Source of the DNA: Methanofollis fontis
GTDB taxonomy: Archaea > Halobacteriota > Methanomicrobia > Methanomicrobiales > Methanofollaceae
Reading direction: 5' to 3'
Assembly (NCBI RefSeq): GCF_004297185.1
Contig: NZ_PGCL01000002.1
Coordinates: forward strand, 310,001 to 374,000
Length of the DNA: 64,000 bases
Positions 25,438-34,678 of the stretch are shown one piece after another. The notes under the pieces are model-generated. The model made no database searches, was not told where the DNA came from, and saw only the letters and a program-made list of their open reading frames with translations. Position 1 is the first letter of the stretch. The number at the start of each line of letters is the position of its first letter. Both the position numbers and the translations under genes were made by a program.

Positions 25438-26751
25438 GTGAAAACGGCGATACTGGGCGGCGGGCTGACCGGAGTGACCCTTGCACGCCTGCTCTCTGAA
25501 CGGGGCGAGGAAGTGGTGGTCCTCGAGGCCGGCACAGAATACGGCGGTCTCTGCCGGTCCCGGATCGCCGGCGGCTTCACCTTCGACACCGGCGGATCGC
25601 ATATCATCTTCTCCAGGGACGAGGAGGTGCTCTCCTTCATGAAGGGGGTGCTCGGGCAGAACCGGACCGAACGCCACCGTACGACGAAGATCTTCTATAA
25701 GGGGAGGTATGTGAAGTACCCGTTTGAAAACGGCCTCTCCGATCTGCCCGACGAGGACCGCTTCTTCTGCATCAACGAGTTCATTCACAACCTCATCGCC
25801 GTCGAGAAGGGCGAGGTCGACGCACCCGGCAACTTCAGAGACTGGATCTATGCCACCTTTGGCCGCGGCATTGCCGAGTGCTATATGGTGCCCTACAACC
25901 GGAAGATCTGGAACTGCCCCCCCGAGGAGATGTCGGCGCACTGGATGGAGGGACGGGTGCCGCGTCCGCCGGTGGAGGACGTGATCCGCTCTGCCATCGG
26001 GATCGAGACCGAGGGCTACACCCATCAATCGGTCTTTTCCTATCCGCAGGAGGGGGGTATCGAGGCGCTTGTCCAGGCGATCGCCGCACCCATCGAGGAC
26101 TCTATCCGGACCGGCTTCACGGTCCGCTCGGTCAGGAGAATGGACGGGGGATGGGTCATCGGGAACGGTGAGGAGGAGGTCAGGGCCGACCGGTGCATCA
26201 GCACCATCCCCCTGCAGTCGCTCCTCCCCTGCCTTGCCGGTGTACCGGATGAGGTTTCCCGCGCCTGCTCTGCGCTCCGCTACAACTCGGTCGCCTGTGT
26301 CTGCATCGGCATCAGGGGAGAGGTGCCGCCGTATTCGTGGGTCTATGTCCCCTCAGAGGAGATCGGGGAGTTCAACCGCATCTCGTTCCCATCTGGATAC
26401 AGCGACACAAACGCCCCTGCGGGATGCACATCGGTGCTTGCCGAGATCACCTACCGGGAGGGCGATCCCGCCGAGACCATGAGCGATCAGGCCCTCATCG
26501 ACCACACCATCCAGGGGCTGATCCGGATGGGGGTGCTCGGGGATCAGGAAGAGGTCGTGCACACCGCCGTCGAGAGGCAGCAGTATGCCTATGTCATCTA
26601 TGACACCGCCTACCTGGAGAACATCCGGGTCGTCAGGGAATGGTGTCGGGATGAGGGGATCGACCTTGTCGGCCGGTTTTCGGAATTTGAGTACCTGAAC
26701 ATGGACGGATGTATCCGCCATGCCCTTGATTACGTCGGTGCGTCGAGATGA
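25438..26751 (+). CDS. FAD-dependent amine oxidase/UDP-galactopyranose mutase-like protein
   Basis: This 437-residue flavoprotein begins with the FAD-binding motif ILGGGLTGVTLARLL, an acidic end to strand 2 (VVLEAGTEYGGLCRS) and the conserved GGSHIIF pattern. The middle region FGRGIAECYMVPYNRKIW resembles sugar-nucleotide mutases such as Glf. The overall fold also fits the protoporphyrinogen oxidase/amine oxidase family, so the substrate is open. The start is GTG, with no clear ribosome binding site and a TATA-like element about 30 bases ahead, so the message may be leaderless. The next gene starts before it ends. Confidence 0.78.
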   Translation: MKTAILGGGLTGVTLARLLSERGEEVVVLEAGTEYGGLCRSRIAGGFTFDTGGSHIIFSRDEEVLSFMKGVLGQNRTERHRTTKIFYKGRYVKYPFENGLSDLPDEDRFFCINEFIHNLIAVEKGEVDAPGNFRDWIYATFGRGIAECYMVPYNRKIWNCPPEEMSAHWMEGRVPRPPVEDVIRSAIGIETEGYTHQSVFSYPQEGGIEALVQAIAAPIEDSIRTGFTVRSVRRMDGGWVIGNGEEEVRADRCISTIPLQSLLPCLAGVPDEVSRACSALRYNSVACVCIGIRGEVPPYSWVYVPSEEIGEFNRISFPSGYSDTNAPAGCTSVLAEITYREGDPAETMSDQALIDHTIQGLIRMGVLGDQEEVVHTAVERQQYAYVIYDTAYLENIRVVREWCRDEGIDLVGRFSEFEYLNMDGCIRHALDYVGASR

Positions 26752-27722
26752 AGGTGAACTTTTTTGTCGAGGATATGCTTTTTTTCAAGTATATCGGCTG
26801 TTCCACCCTCGCCCGAATGCTCTGCCGGAAACTGAGGGAGAACGGGTATCTGGACCTCTCCTGGAACTCGCTCTCCCATGACCATGATCTCGTCCACTAC
26901 CATACCTTCGGCCCCCTGGCCCTGATGAACAAGAGGTACAGCCGCGGGGTCAAGATCCTCACCGCCCATTCCACTCCTCGCCTCAATGAAGGCAACCTGG
27001 CCTTTTCCGAGACGGTCAATCACTTTTATCCGGGTATCTATCAGGGATTCGACCACATCATCACCATATCCGGGCCCAATGAGCGGGAAGTGCGCGAGAT
27101 GGCCCCTGAGGTGCCGACGACCCTCATCCCGAACGGCGTGGACCGCAACCGTTTCAGGCCGGACGCCGAAAAGCGGGCGTCGTTTCGCAGACACTACGGC
27201 ATCGGCGAGGAGGAGCGGGTGGTGCTTACCGTCGCCCAGCAGACCCCCAGGAAGGGTATCTACGATTTCATCGAGCTCTCAAAGGAGCATCCCGATATCA
27301 GGTTTGTCTGGGTTGGTGGGTTCCCGTACGGCTCCTTCTCCAAGGACTACAGGAGGATCGAGGAGGAGAAGAGCGGATGCGGCACAAACGTCGTTTTCAC
27401 CGGTTTTGTCGAGGACATCACGGCCGCTTACTGCAGCGCCGACCTCTTCTTCATGCCCTCCTTTGCCGAGGGGCTGCCCATGGTCATCCTGGAATCGATG
27501 GCGAGCGGCATCCCGGTGCTCGCCCGCACCATCCCTGAATTTATCGAGAACTTCGACGGTGCCGCACTCTTCTTTGAAAATCTCGATCAGGCCGGTGCGA
27601 TCGTGGAGGATGAACCCCTCATCAGGCAGCATGCCGCCCTCTCCCGCCCCTTCACCGAGCGCTTCGATATCGGGAGAGTGGCCGACCTGCATGTGCATCT
27701 CTATCAGGAGCTGATCCCGTGA
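26748..27722 (+). CDS. GT4-family glycosyltransferase
   Basis: This 324-residue GT-B protein has the typical C-terminal domain: VLTVAQQTPRKGIYDFIELS, FVWVGGFPYG and a Glu-rich nucleotide-sugar site in FMPSFAEGLPMVILESMASG. No membrane segment is evident. It overlaps the flavoprotein and the following GT2 gene (ATGA and GTGA-type junctions). It probably transfers a sugar to a surface glycan or lipid-linked glycan; donor and acceptor are unknown. Confidence 0.88.
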   Translation: MKVNFFVEDMLFFKYIGCSTLARMLCRKLRENGYLDLSWNSLSHDHDLVHYHTFGPLALMNKRYSRGVKILTAHSTPRLNEGNLAFSETVNHFYPGIYQGFDHIITISGPNEREVREMAPEVPTTLIPNGVDRNRFRPDAEKRASFRRHYGIGEEERVVLTVAQQTPRKGIYDFIELSKEHPDIRFVWVGGFPYGSFSKDYRRIEEEKSGCGTNVVFTGFVEDITAAYCSADLFFMPSFAEGLPMVILESMASGIPVLARTIPEFIENFDGAALFFENLDQAGAIVEDEPLIRQHAALSRPFTERFDIGRVADLHVHLYQELIP

Positions 27723-28420
27723 TATCGGTCATTGTCCCGACCTACAACGAGGAGGAGAACATCGCCTCCTGCCTGGAGTCGCTCTGCAACCAGACCCTCC
27801 CCCGTACTGCCTACGAGATCATCGTCGTGGACGGCAACTCAAAGGATGGGTCGCGTGAGATTGCGGCGAAATATGCCGATCAGGTCTTTGTCCAGACGAG
27901 CAAAAAGGTCGGGGGAGCGAGAAACGACGGTGCCATGGCGGCGAAGGGCGAGATCATCGCCACCACCGATGCCGACTGTTACCTCCCCCCCGATTGGCTG
28001 GAGCGGATCGAGCGGGACTTTGCCGATCACCCCGATGCCGTCCAGATCTATGGCCTGGTCTTCCCGAAGGAGAAGGGGATCAAGAACATGCTCTCACTCT
28101 GGGCGGCAAATCTCTTCTCCCGCCTGGGCTACTGGACGCACTCGGTCTATTACACCCTGGGCTGCAACACCGCCTTCAGGCGTGAGGCCTTCATGGAGAT
28201 CGGGATGTACCATACCATCGATGCCGGTGACGACCTGGAGATCGCCCGGCGGGCCCGTCGTGTCGGGAGGGTGGTGCTCGACACCCGGCTGAAAGTCGGT
28301 TTTTCCATGCGCCGTTATGAACAGTTCGGCACCCTGAAATCGCTCTGGGAATGGATCTATATCGTGGTGAAGGGCGGCGAATCAGACAAATACTCGTACT
28401 CGAAGCGTGAATATAAGTAA
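27719..28420 (+). CDS. GT2-family glycosyltransferase
   Basis: This 233-residue GT-A protein begins ISVIVPTYNEEENIASCLES, carries the diphosphate-metal motif TDADCYLPPDW near residue 82, and has the acceptor-side motif DAGDDLEIARRARR near residue 166. No C-terminal membrane helices are present, so it may act on a soluble or separately held acceptor. The start is GTG at 27719, overlapping the GT4 stop. It ends the cassette and is followed by a hairpin terminator. Confidence 0.9.
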   Translation: MISVIVPTYNEEENIASCLESLCNQTLPRTAYEIIVVDGNSKDGSREIAAKYADQVFVQTSKKVGGARNDGAMAAKGEIIATTDADCYLPPDWLERIERDFADHPDAVQIYGLVFPKEKGIKNMLSLWAANLFSRLGYWTHSVYYTLGCNTAFRREAFMEIGMYHTIDAGDDLEIARRARRVGRVVLDTRLKVGFSMRRYEQFGTLKSLWEWIYIVVKGGESDKYSYSKREYK

Positions 28421-28431
28421 ATCCTGCTCCT

Positions 28432-28460
28432 GATGGTGGAACAGAATTGTTCCCTCCATC
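28432..28460. terminator. inverted repeat between convergent genes
   Basis: GATGG-T-GGAACA and TGTTCC-CT-CCATC form a nearly perfect stem, followed by TTTTT. It lies between the convergent GT2 and radical SAM genes and could stop both transcripts. Confidence 0.55.
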
Positions 28461-28471
28461 ACGTTTTTAAT

Positions 28472-29545
28472 TTACAGGAAGGCTGAAAGGGATGTCTGCA
28501 TTTCTCTGTCTCCCAATATCAGGTGATGTAATGCCTCCTTTCTCACCACGCCGCACTGCCGCAGGTCGTTCTCCGTCAGTATCGGTCTCATCTTCCGGGC
28601 GATGAGAATCCGGCGGGCCCCCCGGGGTCCGATGCCCGGCACCCGCAGGAGATCGCCATAGGAGGCGGTATTGACATCGAGGGGCGGCATTCCCCGTGCA
28701 AGAAGGGCCTTGGGGTCGGCGTCCGGGAGGTTGCCCTCCTCGTCCAGCACATCTGCAATGGCGTCTGCCCGCCAGCCATATGCCCTCACCAGGGCATCGG
28801 CCTGGTAGAGGCGGTTCTGGCGCCAGGAGGGAGTGGGATCATGCTCCTGGAGGGGTGTTCCCGCCAGCGGGGTGAACGCTGAATAATAGACCCTTGATGT
28901 TCGCAGGTGCCTGTACTGCCGGTCCATACATCGCAGGATCTCTGCATCGCTCTCGCCTGCCGCCCCAACGACGATCTGGGTGGTGTGCCTTCCGGGCATG
29001 GCATCGGCCACCCATGCCTGCCTCTTCTCGATGTCCTGCCTGAAATCTTTCACCCCGGCGATCTCGGAGAGGCGTGAGGCCGAGGGCGCCTCAAGGTTGA
29101 TCGAGATCCGGTCGGCCAGCCGCGCCGCATCGGTGATGTCGGTCCGTGCGGCGCCAGGGAGCACCTTCAGGTGGAGGTAGCCCTCAAATCCCCTCGCCCT
29201 CAGGATCTCTCCCGTCCTGATGATCCCCTCCATCACCTGGTCCACATCTCCCGGTATCCCGGACGAGAGAAAGAGTCCGTCCGCCTTTCCCTGGCGGTGC
29301 ATCGAGAGGAAAGATTCGGCCAGTCGTTTGGGTTCAAGGCTGCACCGTCGCTTTGTCCTGATGCCGCAGTAGCCGCAGTCATAAGCGCATCCGCCGTGGA
29401 GAAGCACCTTGAGGAGTCGGTTGCATTTCCCTCCCCTCCTGCTGTATGAAACACCGGACGGGCCCTGGAGCACGTTTTCGCCGGGTGTGGCGATATCGAA
29501 TGCCGCTGCCTCCATCAGGGTGGTCAGGGTTCGGGCAGTGGACAT
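28472..29545 (-). CDS. radical SAM protein with C-terminal helix-hairpin-helix
   Basis: The 357-residue protein has the radical SAM motif CAYDCGYC (CxxxCxxC, near residue 47) and a later barrel. A C-terminal HhH DNA-binding motif, LLRVPGIGPRGARRIL, follows near residue 300. The plan resembles the putative DNA modification/repair radical SAM family linked to a uracil-DNA glycosylase-like partner (TIGR03916); the partner gene is not in the window. I chose the ATG at 29545 because the residues before it (to 29644) lack family resemblance. Its start region lies about 90 bases from the divergent DUF2148 gene. Confidence 0.85.
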   Translation of the reverse strand: MSTARTLTTLMEAAAFDIATPGENVLQGPSGVSYSRRGGKCNRLLKVLLHGGCAYDCGYCGIRTKRRCSLEPKRLAESFLSMHRQGKADGLFLSSGIPGDVDQVMEGIIRTGEILRARGFEGYLHLKVLPGAARTDITDAARLADRISINLEAPSASRLSEIAGVKDFRQDIEKRQAWVADAMPGRHTTQIVVGAAGESDAEILRCMDRQYRHLRTSRVYYSAFTPLAGTPLQEHDPTPSWRQNRLYQADALVRAYGWRADAIADVLDEEGNLPDADPKALLARGMPPLDVNTASYGDLLRVPGIGPRGARRILIARKMRPILTENDLRQCGVVRKEALHHLILGDREMQTSLSAFL

Positions 29546-29637
29546 GATTTTCGCGGTTGGTCTGCCTGACAGATAATCCTTCGATCCGCACCGCGAAAGT
29601 GAGAGAATATATCTTTGGGCCGGCAGAACACTCATCC

Positions 29638-30186
29638 ATGACACCTGAATATGAGGCGGTGCAGACCGTCGCCTCTCTGATGGCGCTCTCCGCCCGGACG
29701 GCGCCGAAGGGAAAAGGGGTGGACACCATCCATATCGAGATCCTCATCGCCACGGATCTCTCCCGACTTGCAGCTGCGATGCGCGAATACGGTGAGTGCA
29801 ACAACCTTGGTTTTTTCATCAGGGATGCAAAATGTGTCGAACAATCAGATGCCTGTGTGCTGATCGGGTGCCGCGGGCAGGTAACCGCCGGGATCAACTG
29901 TGGGGGTTGTGGGTATCCGACGTGTGCAGAGATGGCGTCAGCGGTATCGTGCGCTGTGGAGGGGACCGCTCCCTTCTCAGGTCCGAACTGCGTGATCAGG
30001 ATGACCGATCTCGGGATTGCGGTGGGTTCGGCGGCAAAAACAGCCTCCATCCACAATGTGGACAACCGGATCCTCTACTCCGGGGGTGTCGGCGCCCTCT
30101 GCCTTGGCATGATGGAGGGGTGCAGCGTCGTCTATGCCATCCCGCTCAAGGCATCAGGGAAGAATATCTTCTTTGACCGCACATAG
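29638..30186 (+). CDS. DUF2148 ferredoxin-domain protein
   Basis: This 182-residue protein matches DUF2148. It has a Cys cluster typical of that family: GINCGGCGYPTCAEM near residues 83-97, plus further Cys at CVEQSDACVLIGC. It may bind an Fe-S cluster. A Gly/Ala-rich region follows (GIAVGSAAKTASIHNVDNRI). The function is unknown; the family is common in methanogens and other anaerobes. The ATG at 29638 is the likely start; the upstream frame is composition-poor. The GHMP-type gene follows after nine bases. Confidence 0.85.
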   Translation: MTPEYEAVQTVASLMALSARTAPKGKGVDTIHIEILIATDLSRLAAAMREYGECNNLGFFIRDAKCVEQSDACVLIGCRGQVTAGINCGGCGYPTCAEMASAVSCAVEGTAPFSGPNCVIRMTDLGIAVGSAAKTASIHNVDNRILYSGGVGALCLGMMEGCSVVYAIPLKASGKNIFFDRT

Positions 30187-30195
30187 GAACAGACC

Positions 30196-31275
30196 ATGCC
30201 AATGATGAAGATCCGGGGCGGCGATCTTGACCTTGTCGAGTACGAATTCGAATCATTCAGTGCCGGCGAGAACGTCCGCCCTCTCACCATTGAACGGGAA
30301 CTGAGACCACTCCCGCAGCACGGAACCTTCATTGCACGGGCGCCTGCCCGTATCCATGCCACCGTTCTTGACATGAACCGGTTTGCACCCGGGCAACCGG
30401 GCGGGGGCGGTTTCGGGTATGCGGTCGGGGTCTACTGCACCGCCACGGCGGCGTGTACTGGCGATAAGATCACCATCGAATATGGTCGGGTTTCCATTAT
30501 CCGGCATATCGTCGAGGCGTTCCGCTGTACGGTCGGATATAATGGCGGATTTCATATAACTGCGCAGGACCACCACTACAGGCATGTCGGACTCGGTTCG
30601 ACCGGCACGATTCTTGTTGCCGTCTGCCATGCGATGAATGCTGCCGTGGGTTCGCCGCTCACACCCGAGGAGATCCGTATCCTTGTCGGGAGGAATTTTA
30701 TTGAGGAGACGGCGGATGATCGGGTCGCGTTCGGATTTGAGACCGGTGTCGGGCCCTCAGTGAGCACCTATGGCGGTTTTGTGCTCATGGGTGACGACCT
30801 CACGCTGGTCTATAAAAGGGCGTTTGCCGTGGGAAAGAATGTGTTCATCATCATCCCGTCCAGCGGGATCTCCTCTGCCGGAACATCGGAGTTCAACGTG
30901 CTGATGAACCGTGCCCGTGACCTCGATTATCGGGACCGTTCCCTGAAGACCTATATGGCAGTGATGGACCTGATCCCGGCCCTCGAACGGGGAGACCTCC
31001 GGCGTGCCGGCGATGTGATGTGGGAGTTTGAGTTCCGGGGTTCCAAGCGTGCCGAGATCGAACATCATTCCTTCACTATCTATGCGATGATGAGCGGTCT
31101 GCGGAATGCCGGACTGGAATTTGTCGGCATGAGTTCGGTCGGACCGTCGATTGCTGTTATTACAGAAAAATCCGAGGACGAGGTCCGGACGATCGCCGAA
31201 GGTCTCGGTCTCTCGATTGCCCTTTCGACCGCGGTCGACAATGATGGGATCAGGGTGGGGCTTCAGGGGGAATGA
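30196..31275 (+). CDS. GHMP-superfamily protein, beta-RFAP synthase-like
   Basis: This 359-residue protein belongs to the GHMP superfamily. Motifs are ARAPARIHATVLDMN, the Gly-rich GQPGGGGFGYAVGVYC, HVGLGSTGTILVAVCHAMNA and GVGPSVSTYGGFVLMG. This set resembles the MptG-type family (beta-ribofuranosylaminobenzene 5'-phosphate synthase) of tetrahydromethanopterin synthesis, but with an N-terminal extension of about 45 residues. Its substrate could therefore differ. It is co-directional with the DUF2148 gene and probably in the same operon (nine-base gap). Confidence 0.7.
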   Translation: MPMMKIRGGDLDLVEYEFESFSAGENVRPLTIERELRPLPQHGTFIARAPARIHATVLDMNRFAPGQPGGGGFGYAVGVYCTATAACTGDKITIEYGRVSIIRHIVEAFRCTVGYNGGFHITAQDHHYRHVGLGSTGTILVAVCHAMNAAVGSPLTPEEIRILVGRNFIEETADDRVAFGFETGVGPSVSTYGGFVLMGDDLTLVYKRAFAVGKNVFIIIPSSGISSAGTSEFNVLMNRARDLDYRDRSLKTYMAVMDLIPALERGDLRRAGDVMWEFEFRGSKRAEIEHHSFTIYAMMSGLRNAGLEFVGMSSVGPSIAVITEKSEDEVRTIAEGLGLSIALSTAVDNDGIRVGLQGE

Positions 31276-31335
31276 TTCCTCTGACCGTCCCTCTAAAACC
31301 TTCAGTTCCATGTCCCCATTGCCATGACGGTGTGT

Positions 31336-31761
31336 CTACCTGACGATCATGACCGGGCACTCCGCACTCTGCGCAACCTTCTGACTGACGCTGCCGATGA
31401 GTGCGCCTTTCAGTGCGGTCAGTCCCCTGCTGCCGATCACGATCAGGCCTGCGCCCTCTTTTTCGGCGTATCTGATGATTTCTGATGCCGGGTCTCCAAG
31501 GGCAACGACAAGACTGTAGGGTATCCCTTCCTCTTCAAACCGTTGAATCGTTGTCTGGATCGTCCGTCGCGCCTCTTCTTCGAGAAGATGGTGAAGATCA
31601 AATTTTGCCCTGACAATCTCCGACTCGGAGGGGGCGGAGAGCAGAATGTGGACGATGGTGACCGATGCACTTTTCAGTTCTTTAACAAGTCCAATGGTTG
31701 ATTCTGTTGCCCTTTGTGCATTTTCTGAACCGTCTGTTGCAAGAATAATTCTCTCGTACAT
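31336..31761 (-). CDS. universal stress protein (UspA family)
   Basis: This 141-residue protein begins MYERIILATDGSENAQRA and ends with the ATP-binding motif GLIVIGSRGLTALKGALIGSVSQKV (listed here as two parts: GLIVIGSRG then LKGALIGSVSQKV), typical of ATP-binding Usp proteins. Three ATGs in a row precede the protein; GGTGAT overlaps them and favours the third (31761). The open frame further upstream looks non-coding. It is divergent from a SulP transporter, a pairing often seen in this group. Confidence 0.9.
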   Translation of the reverse strand: MYERIILATDGSENAQRATESTIGLVKELKSASVTIVHILLSAPSESEIVRAKFDLHHLLEEEARRTIQTTIQRFEEEGIPYSLVVALGDPASEIIRYAEKEGAGLIVIGSRGLTALKGALIGSVSQKVAQSAECPVMIVR

Positions 31762-32011
31762 CATCATCACCGCTGGTGTGGCATCTGGCCTGTCCGGACC
31801 AGGAGATCCTGCAATGCCGATGGATACGGGTGTCCGCCGGACTCTCCTCGAGGATCTGTCAGGTCTGTTATCCCCGCAGTTTTCACTCCTGAGTTTGTAT
31901 GTGTTGTGGATTGGTATTCTCCCAAGCATTATATGCTCCTGATTACAACGCTGCCAGACCATGCAAAACGGTGCATTCGGACAGTCCGGAGTGGCACCCG
32001 GAGGAACGTGA

Positions 32012-33448
32012 TTGAATATTCAAAGCATCGGGGAAGAGTGGTTCTCAAATTTGCGGGGTGATCTTCTTGCCGGACTGACTGTTTCGCTCGCCCTGATTCC
32101 TGAAGCGATTGCATTTTCCATCATCGCCGGCGTCGATCCGATGGTCGGGCTCTATGCATCTTTTTGTATTGCCGTTGTGATCGCCGTTACCGGCGGCAGA
32201 CCCGGGATGATCTCTGCTGCCACCGGGTCGATGGCGCTGATCATGATCGTGCTCGTGAGGGATTTCGGCCTCGAATATCTGCTCGCGGCAACGCTGCTGA
32301 CAGGCGTTCTTCAGTTTGTTCTGGGCTATATGAATGTCGGTCGGTTTATCACCTTCATACCCTATTCCGTGGTTATCGGTTTTGTCAATTCGCTGGCCAT
32401 CCTGATCTTTCTTGCACAGGTGCCCTTTGTCATCGGACAGTCGGGACTGACCTATATGATGGTCGCAGCAACCCTTGCCATCATCTATCTCCTTCCAAGG
32501 TTCACGCGGGTGGTACCTGCTCCCCTTGTGGCAATCGTACTGATGACCGGGATTGTTCTGTTGACCACTCCTGACCTGCTGACCGTCGGGGATATCGGGG
32601 AGATCAGTCGTCAACTCCCTGTATTCCATATCCCCACTGTTCCCCTCAGTCTGGAAACCCTGCTGATCATCCTGCCCTATTCGGTCACACTTGTCATTGT
32701 GGGGCTGCTTGAGTCCCTGCTCACCGCCACCATTGTTGACGAGATGACCGATACCCGGAGTGATAAGAACCGGGAGGTCCGCGGTCAGGGGTGTGCGAAT
32801 ATTGCGGCCGGGTTCTTCGGGGGTATGGCCGGGTGCGCCATGATCGGTCAGTCGGTGATCAATATCAAATCGGGCGGAAGGGGTCGATTGTCATCCGGTG
32901 CGGCCGGAGTTTTCTTGATGGCGCTGATCATCGTCCTTGGCGAATATGTGAGCAGGATACCGATGGCCGTACTGGTGGGAGTCATGATCACGGTCGCCAT
33001 CGGGACCTTTGACTGGCAGTCGGTCAGGGACCTGAGGAAGATGCCCGGGAGCGATGCGGCGGTGATGCTGATCACGGTTGCCATCGTTGTTGCGACTCAT
33101 GACCTGGCTAAGGGTGTGATTACGGGGGTCGTCCTGAGTGCACTGATCTTTGGCTGGAAGATATCGACCCTCCGGAGCACGAGCCTCATCAGGGAGGACG
33201 GGGTGAAGGTCTATACGATATCCGGACAGCTCTTCTTCGGGACGATGCAGAGTTTCATCGACCTCTTCGATTATGCTGGAGACCCCGGGAGAATAGAGAT
33301 CGATCTCCGCAATTCGCATGTCTGGGACCATTCTGCAGTCACCGGCATCGTGAAGGCGATCACCAGATACCGGCAGAATGGGAAGAGGGTGTATATCACC
33401 GGCCTCGACGAGGATAGCCAGCGTCTGGTGGATCAGGCCTATTCTTGA
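32012..33448 (+). CDS. SulP-family anion transporter with STAS domain
   Basis: This 478-residue membrane protein has about 10-12 segments and the family signature in [20 protein letters not shown] with the following SYLVGLY-like region. It ends in a STAS domain (about 395-478: [40 protein letters not shown]). SulP proteins carry sulfate, bicarbonate or other anions; the substrate is unknown. The start is TTG at 32012, preceded by GGAGG at 32000-32004. Its stop is two bases from the convergent methyltransferase stop. Confidence 0.92.
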   Translation: MNIQSIGEEWFSNLRGDLLAGLTVSLALIPEAIAFSIIAGVDPMVGLYASFCIAVVIAVTGGRPGMISAATGSMALIMIVLVRDFGLEYLLAATLLTGVLQFVLGYMNVGRFITFIPYSVVIGFVNSLAILIFLAQVPFVIGQSGLTYMMVAATLAIIYLLPRFTRVVPAPLVAIVLMTGIVLLTTPDLLTVGDIGEISRQLPVFHIPTVPLSLETLLIILPYSVTLVIVGLLESLLTATIVDEMTDTRSDKNREVRGQGCANIAAGFFGGMAGCAMIGQSVINIKSGGRGRLSSGAAGVFLMALIIVLGEYVSRIPMAVLVGVMITVAIGTFDWQSVRDLRKMPGSDAAVMLITVAIVVATHDLAKGVITGVVLSALIFGWKISTLRSTSLIREDGVKVYTISGQLFFGTMQSFIDLFDYAGDPGRIEIDLRNSHVWDHSAVTGIVKAITRYRQNGKRVYITGLDEDSQRLVDQAYS

Positions 33449-33450
33449 GT

Positions 33451-34254
33451 TTATTCTGGCTTTTTCACCAGATCGAACACCCATCTGCTCACACCCGGCG
33501 CCACATTCCCGCACCGCCTCGTCGAACGCACATCATACCCCTCCGACCTGAAATGTGCTGTCAGTCCCTCGATCTCCTCCGGCGTCCTGAAGGTATAGAA
33601 GTGGACCGTCCCTCCGTTGCGGACCATCCGGGCACAATAGGGAAAGCATGTGTCCAGTCCGTAAGGGGTGGGGACGATCGCACGGTCGAATCCCCCCTCC
33701 GAACACAGCGGAAGGCGGCGGACATCCCCCCTGATGATCTGGACGCGATCGGCGACACGGTTCAGGCGGATATTCTCAATAAACCATCGGCATGCATCTG
33801 GATTCAACTCTATACCGACAACATCCGCCCCTTTTGCCGCTGCAGGCACGGCAAAGGGACCGACCCCGCAGAACGGGATGAACACCCGTTCGCCGCTCCG
33901 CACCTCTGCCGCCACCCGCATCCGTTCGCTTGCCAGGCGGGGGTTGAAAAACACCTCCGCAAGGTCGAGGCGGTAGGTGAAACCGAACTCGTGGTGGAGG
34001 GTCAGACTCCCCTCTCCGACCAGGTGTTCGAGATGCGCCACCCTCCACTCGCCCTCCAGTTTCGACCTCTTCTGGATCACCCGCCGCACGGCATGGTTGG
34101 CGGAGCAGATTGCTTCGGCGATCTCGTGCCTGAAAGGCTGGAGCGGTTCTGAGATCTGGATAACCGCGATGTCGCCGATGACCGTATATCCGCTATTGAG
34201 CAGTTTGAGGTCATCTGCCGGGATGGTTTCCCTGAGCGCATCCTTCAGACGCAT
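33451..34254 (-). CDS. Trm5-like tRNA (guanine-N1) methyltransferase
   Basis: This 267-residue class I methyltransferase has the Trm5-family substrate segment VFFNPRLASERMRVA (near 108), the SAM motif VFIPFCGVGPFAVPAAAKG, and the acidic VVGIELNPDACRWF. The motif FDRAIVPTPYGLD replaces the usual NLP-type sequence. The sequence FNPRLxxER favours Trm5 (m1G37 formation) over the related aminocarboxypropyl transferase Taw2. It may also act in wyosine synthesis. The protein is shorter than full Trm5 (no long N-terminal domain). Confidence 0.78.
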   Translation of the reverse strand: MRLKDALRETIPADDLKLLNSGYTVIGDIAVIQISEPLQPFRHEIAEAICSANHAVRRVIQKRSKLEGEWRVAHLEHLVGEGSLTLHHEFGFTYRLDLAEVFFNPRLASERMRVAAEVRSGERVFIPFCGVGPFAVPAAAKGADVVGIELNPDACRWFIENIRLNRVADRVQIIRGDVRRLPLCSEGGFDRAIVPTPYGLDTCFPYCARMVRNGGTVHFYTFRTPEEIEGLTAHFRSEGYDVRSTRRCGNVAPGVSRWVFDLVKKPE

Positions 34255-34678
34255 GCCGTATCTGTTGGCGGTCCGGGGTAAAATGGGCGCCGTTATGAGG
34301 GGGTGAAGATGCTCTCATCGATTGTCATTGAGTTGCTATTTGCACATTTTTGGTGAATTAATGCCATATATTTCTTTATTTTGTGTTTTTGTGCCGTATT
34401 GGCGCTCTGAAGTGTGCTGTCAGGCTGGTTCATTATAAACTCAATGCATAAATTATAGTTTGCGATGGTTCTTAATGTCATAAATGGATTTAAAATAAAA
34501 TTTATGTTTAAAATCCCAATATGTGGGTTTTTGAGCCGATTTTACCAGCCTAATTCGTTACTTTTTAATACTGACATTCAGACCTTCAGGTGCCGATACA
34601 TCTGCATGTGATCTGTTTTGATCCCCCCGCTGATGGATCGTGAGGCTTGAGGTTAATCGAACAACGGGAGGCAGTTCC
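34255..34678 (+). promoter_or_regulatory. AT-rich upstream region of the large surface protein gene
   Basis: This 424-base gap is clearly AT-rich between about 34300 and 34570, unlike the surroundings. A TATA-like TTTTAATA near 34563 lies about 115 bases before the ATG. It also contains an imperfect hairpin (AAAATCCC...GGGTTTTT near 34515). It may hold strong promoters for the large gene and for the divergent methyltransferase gene. Confidence 0.45.
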
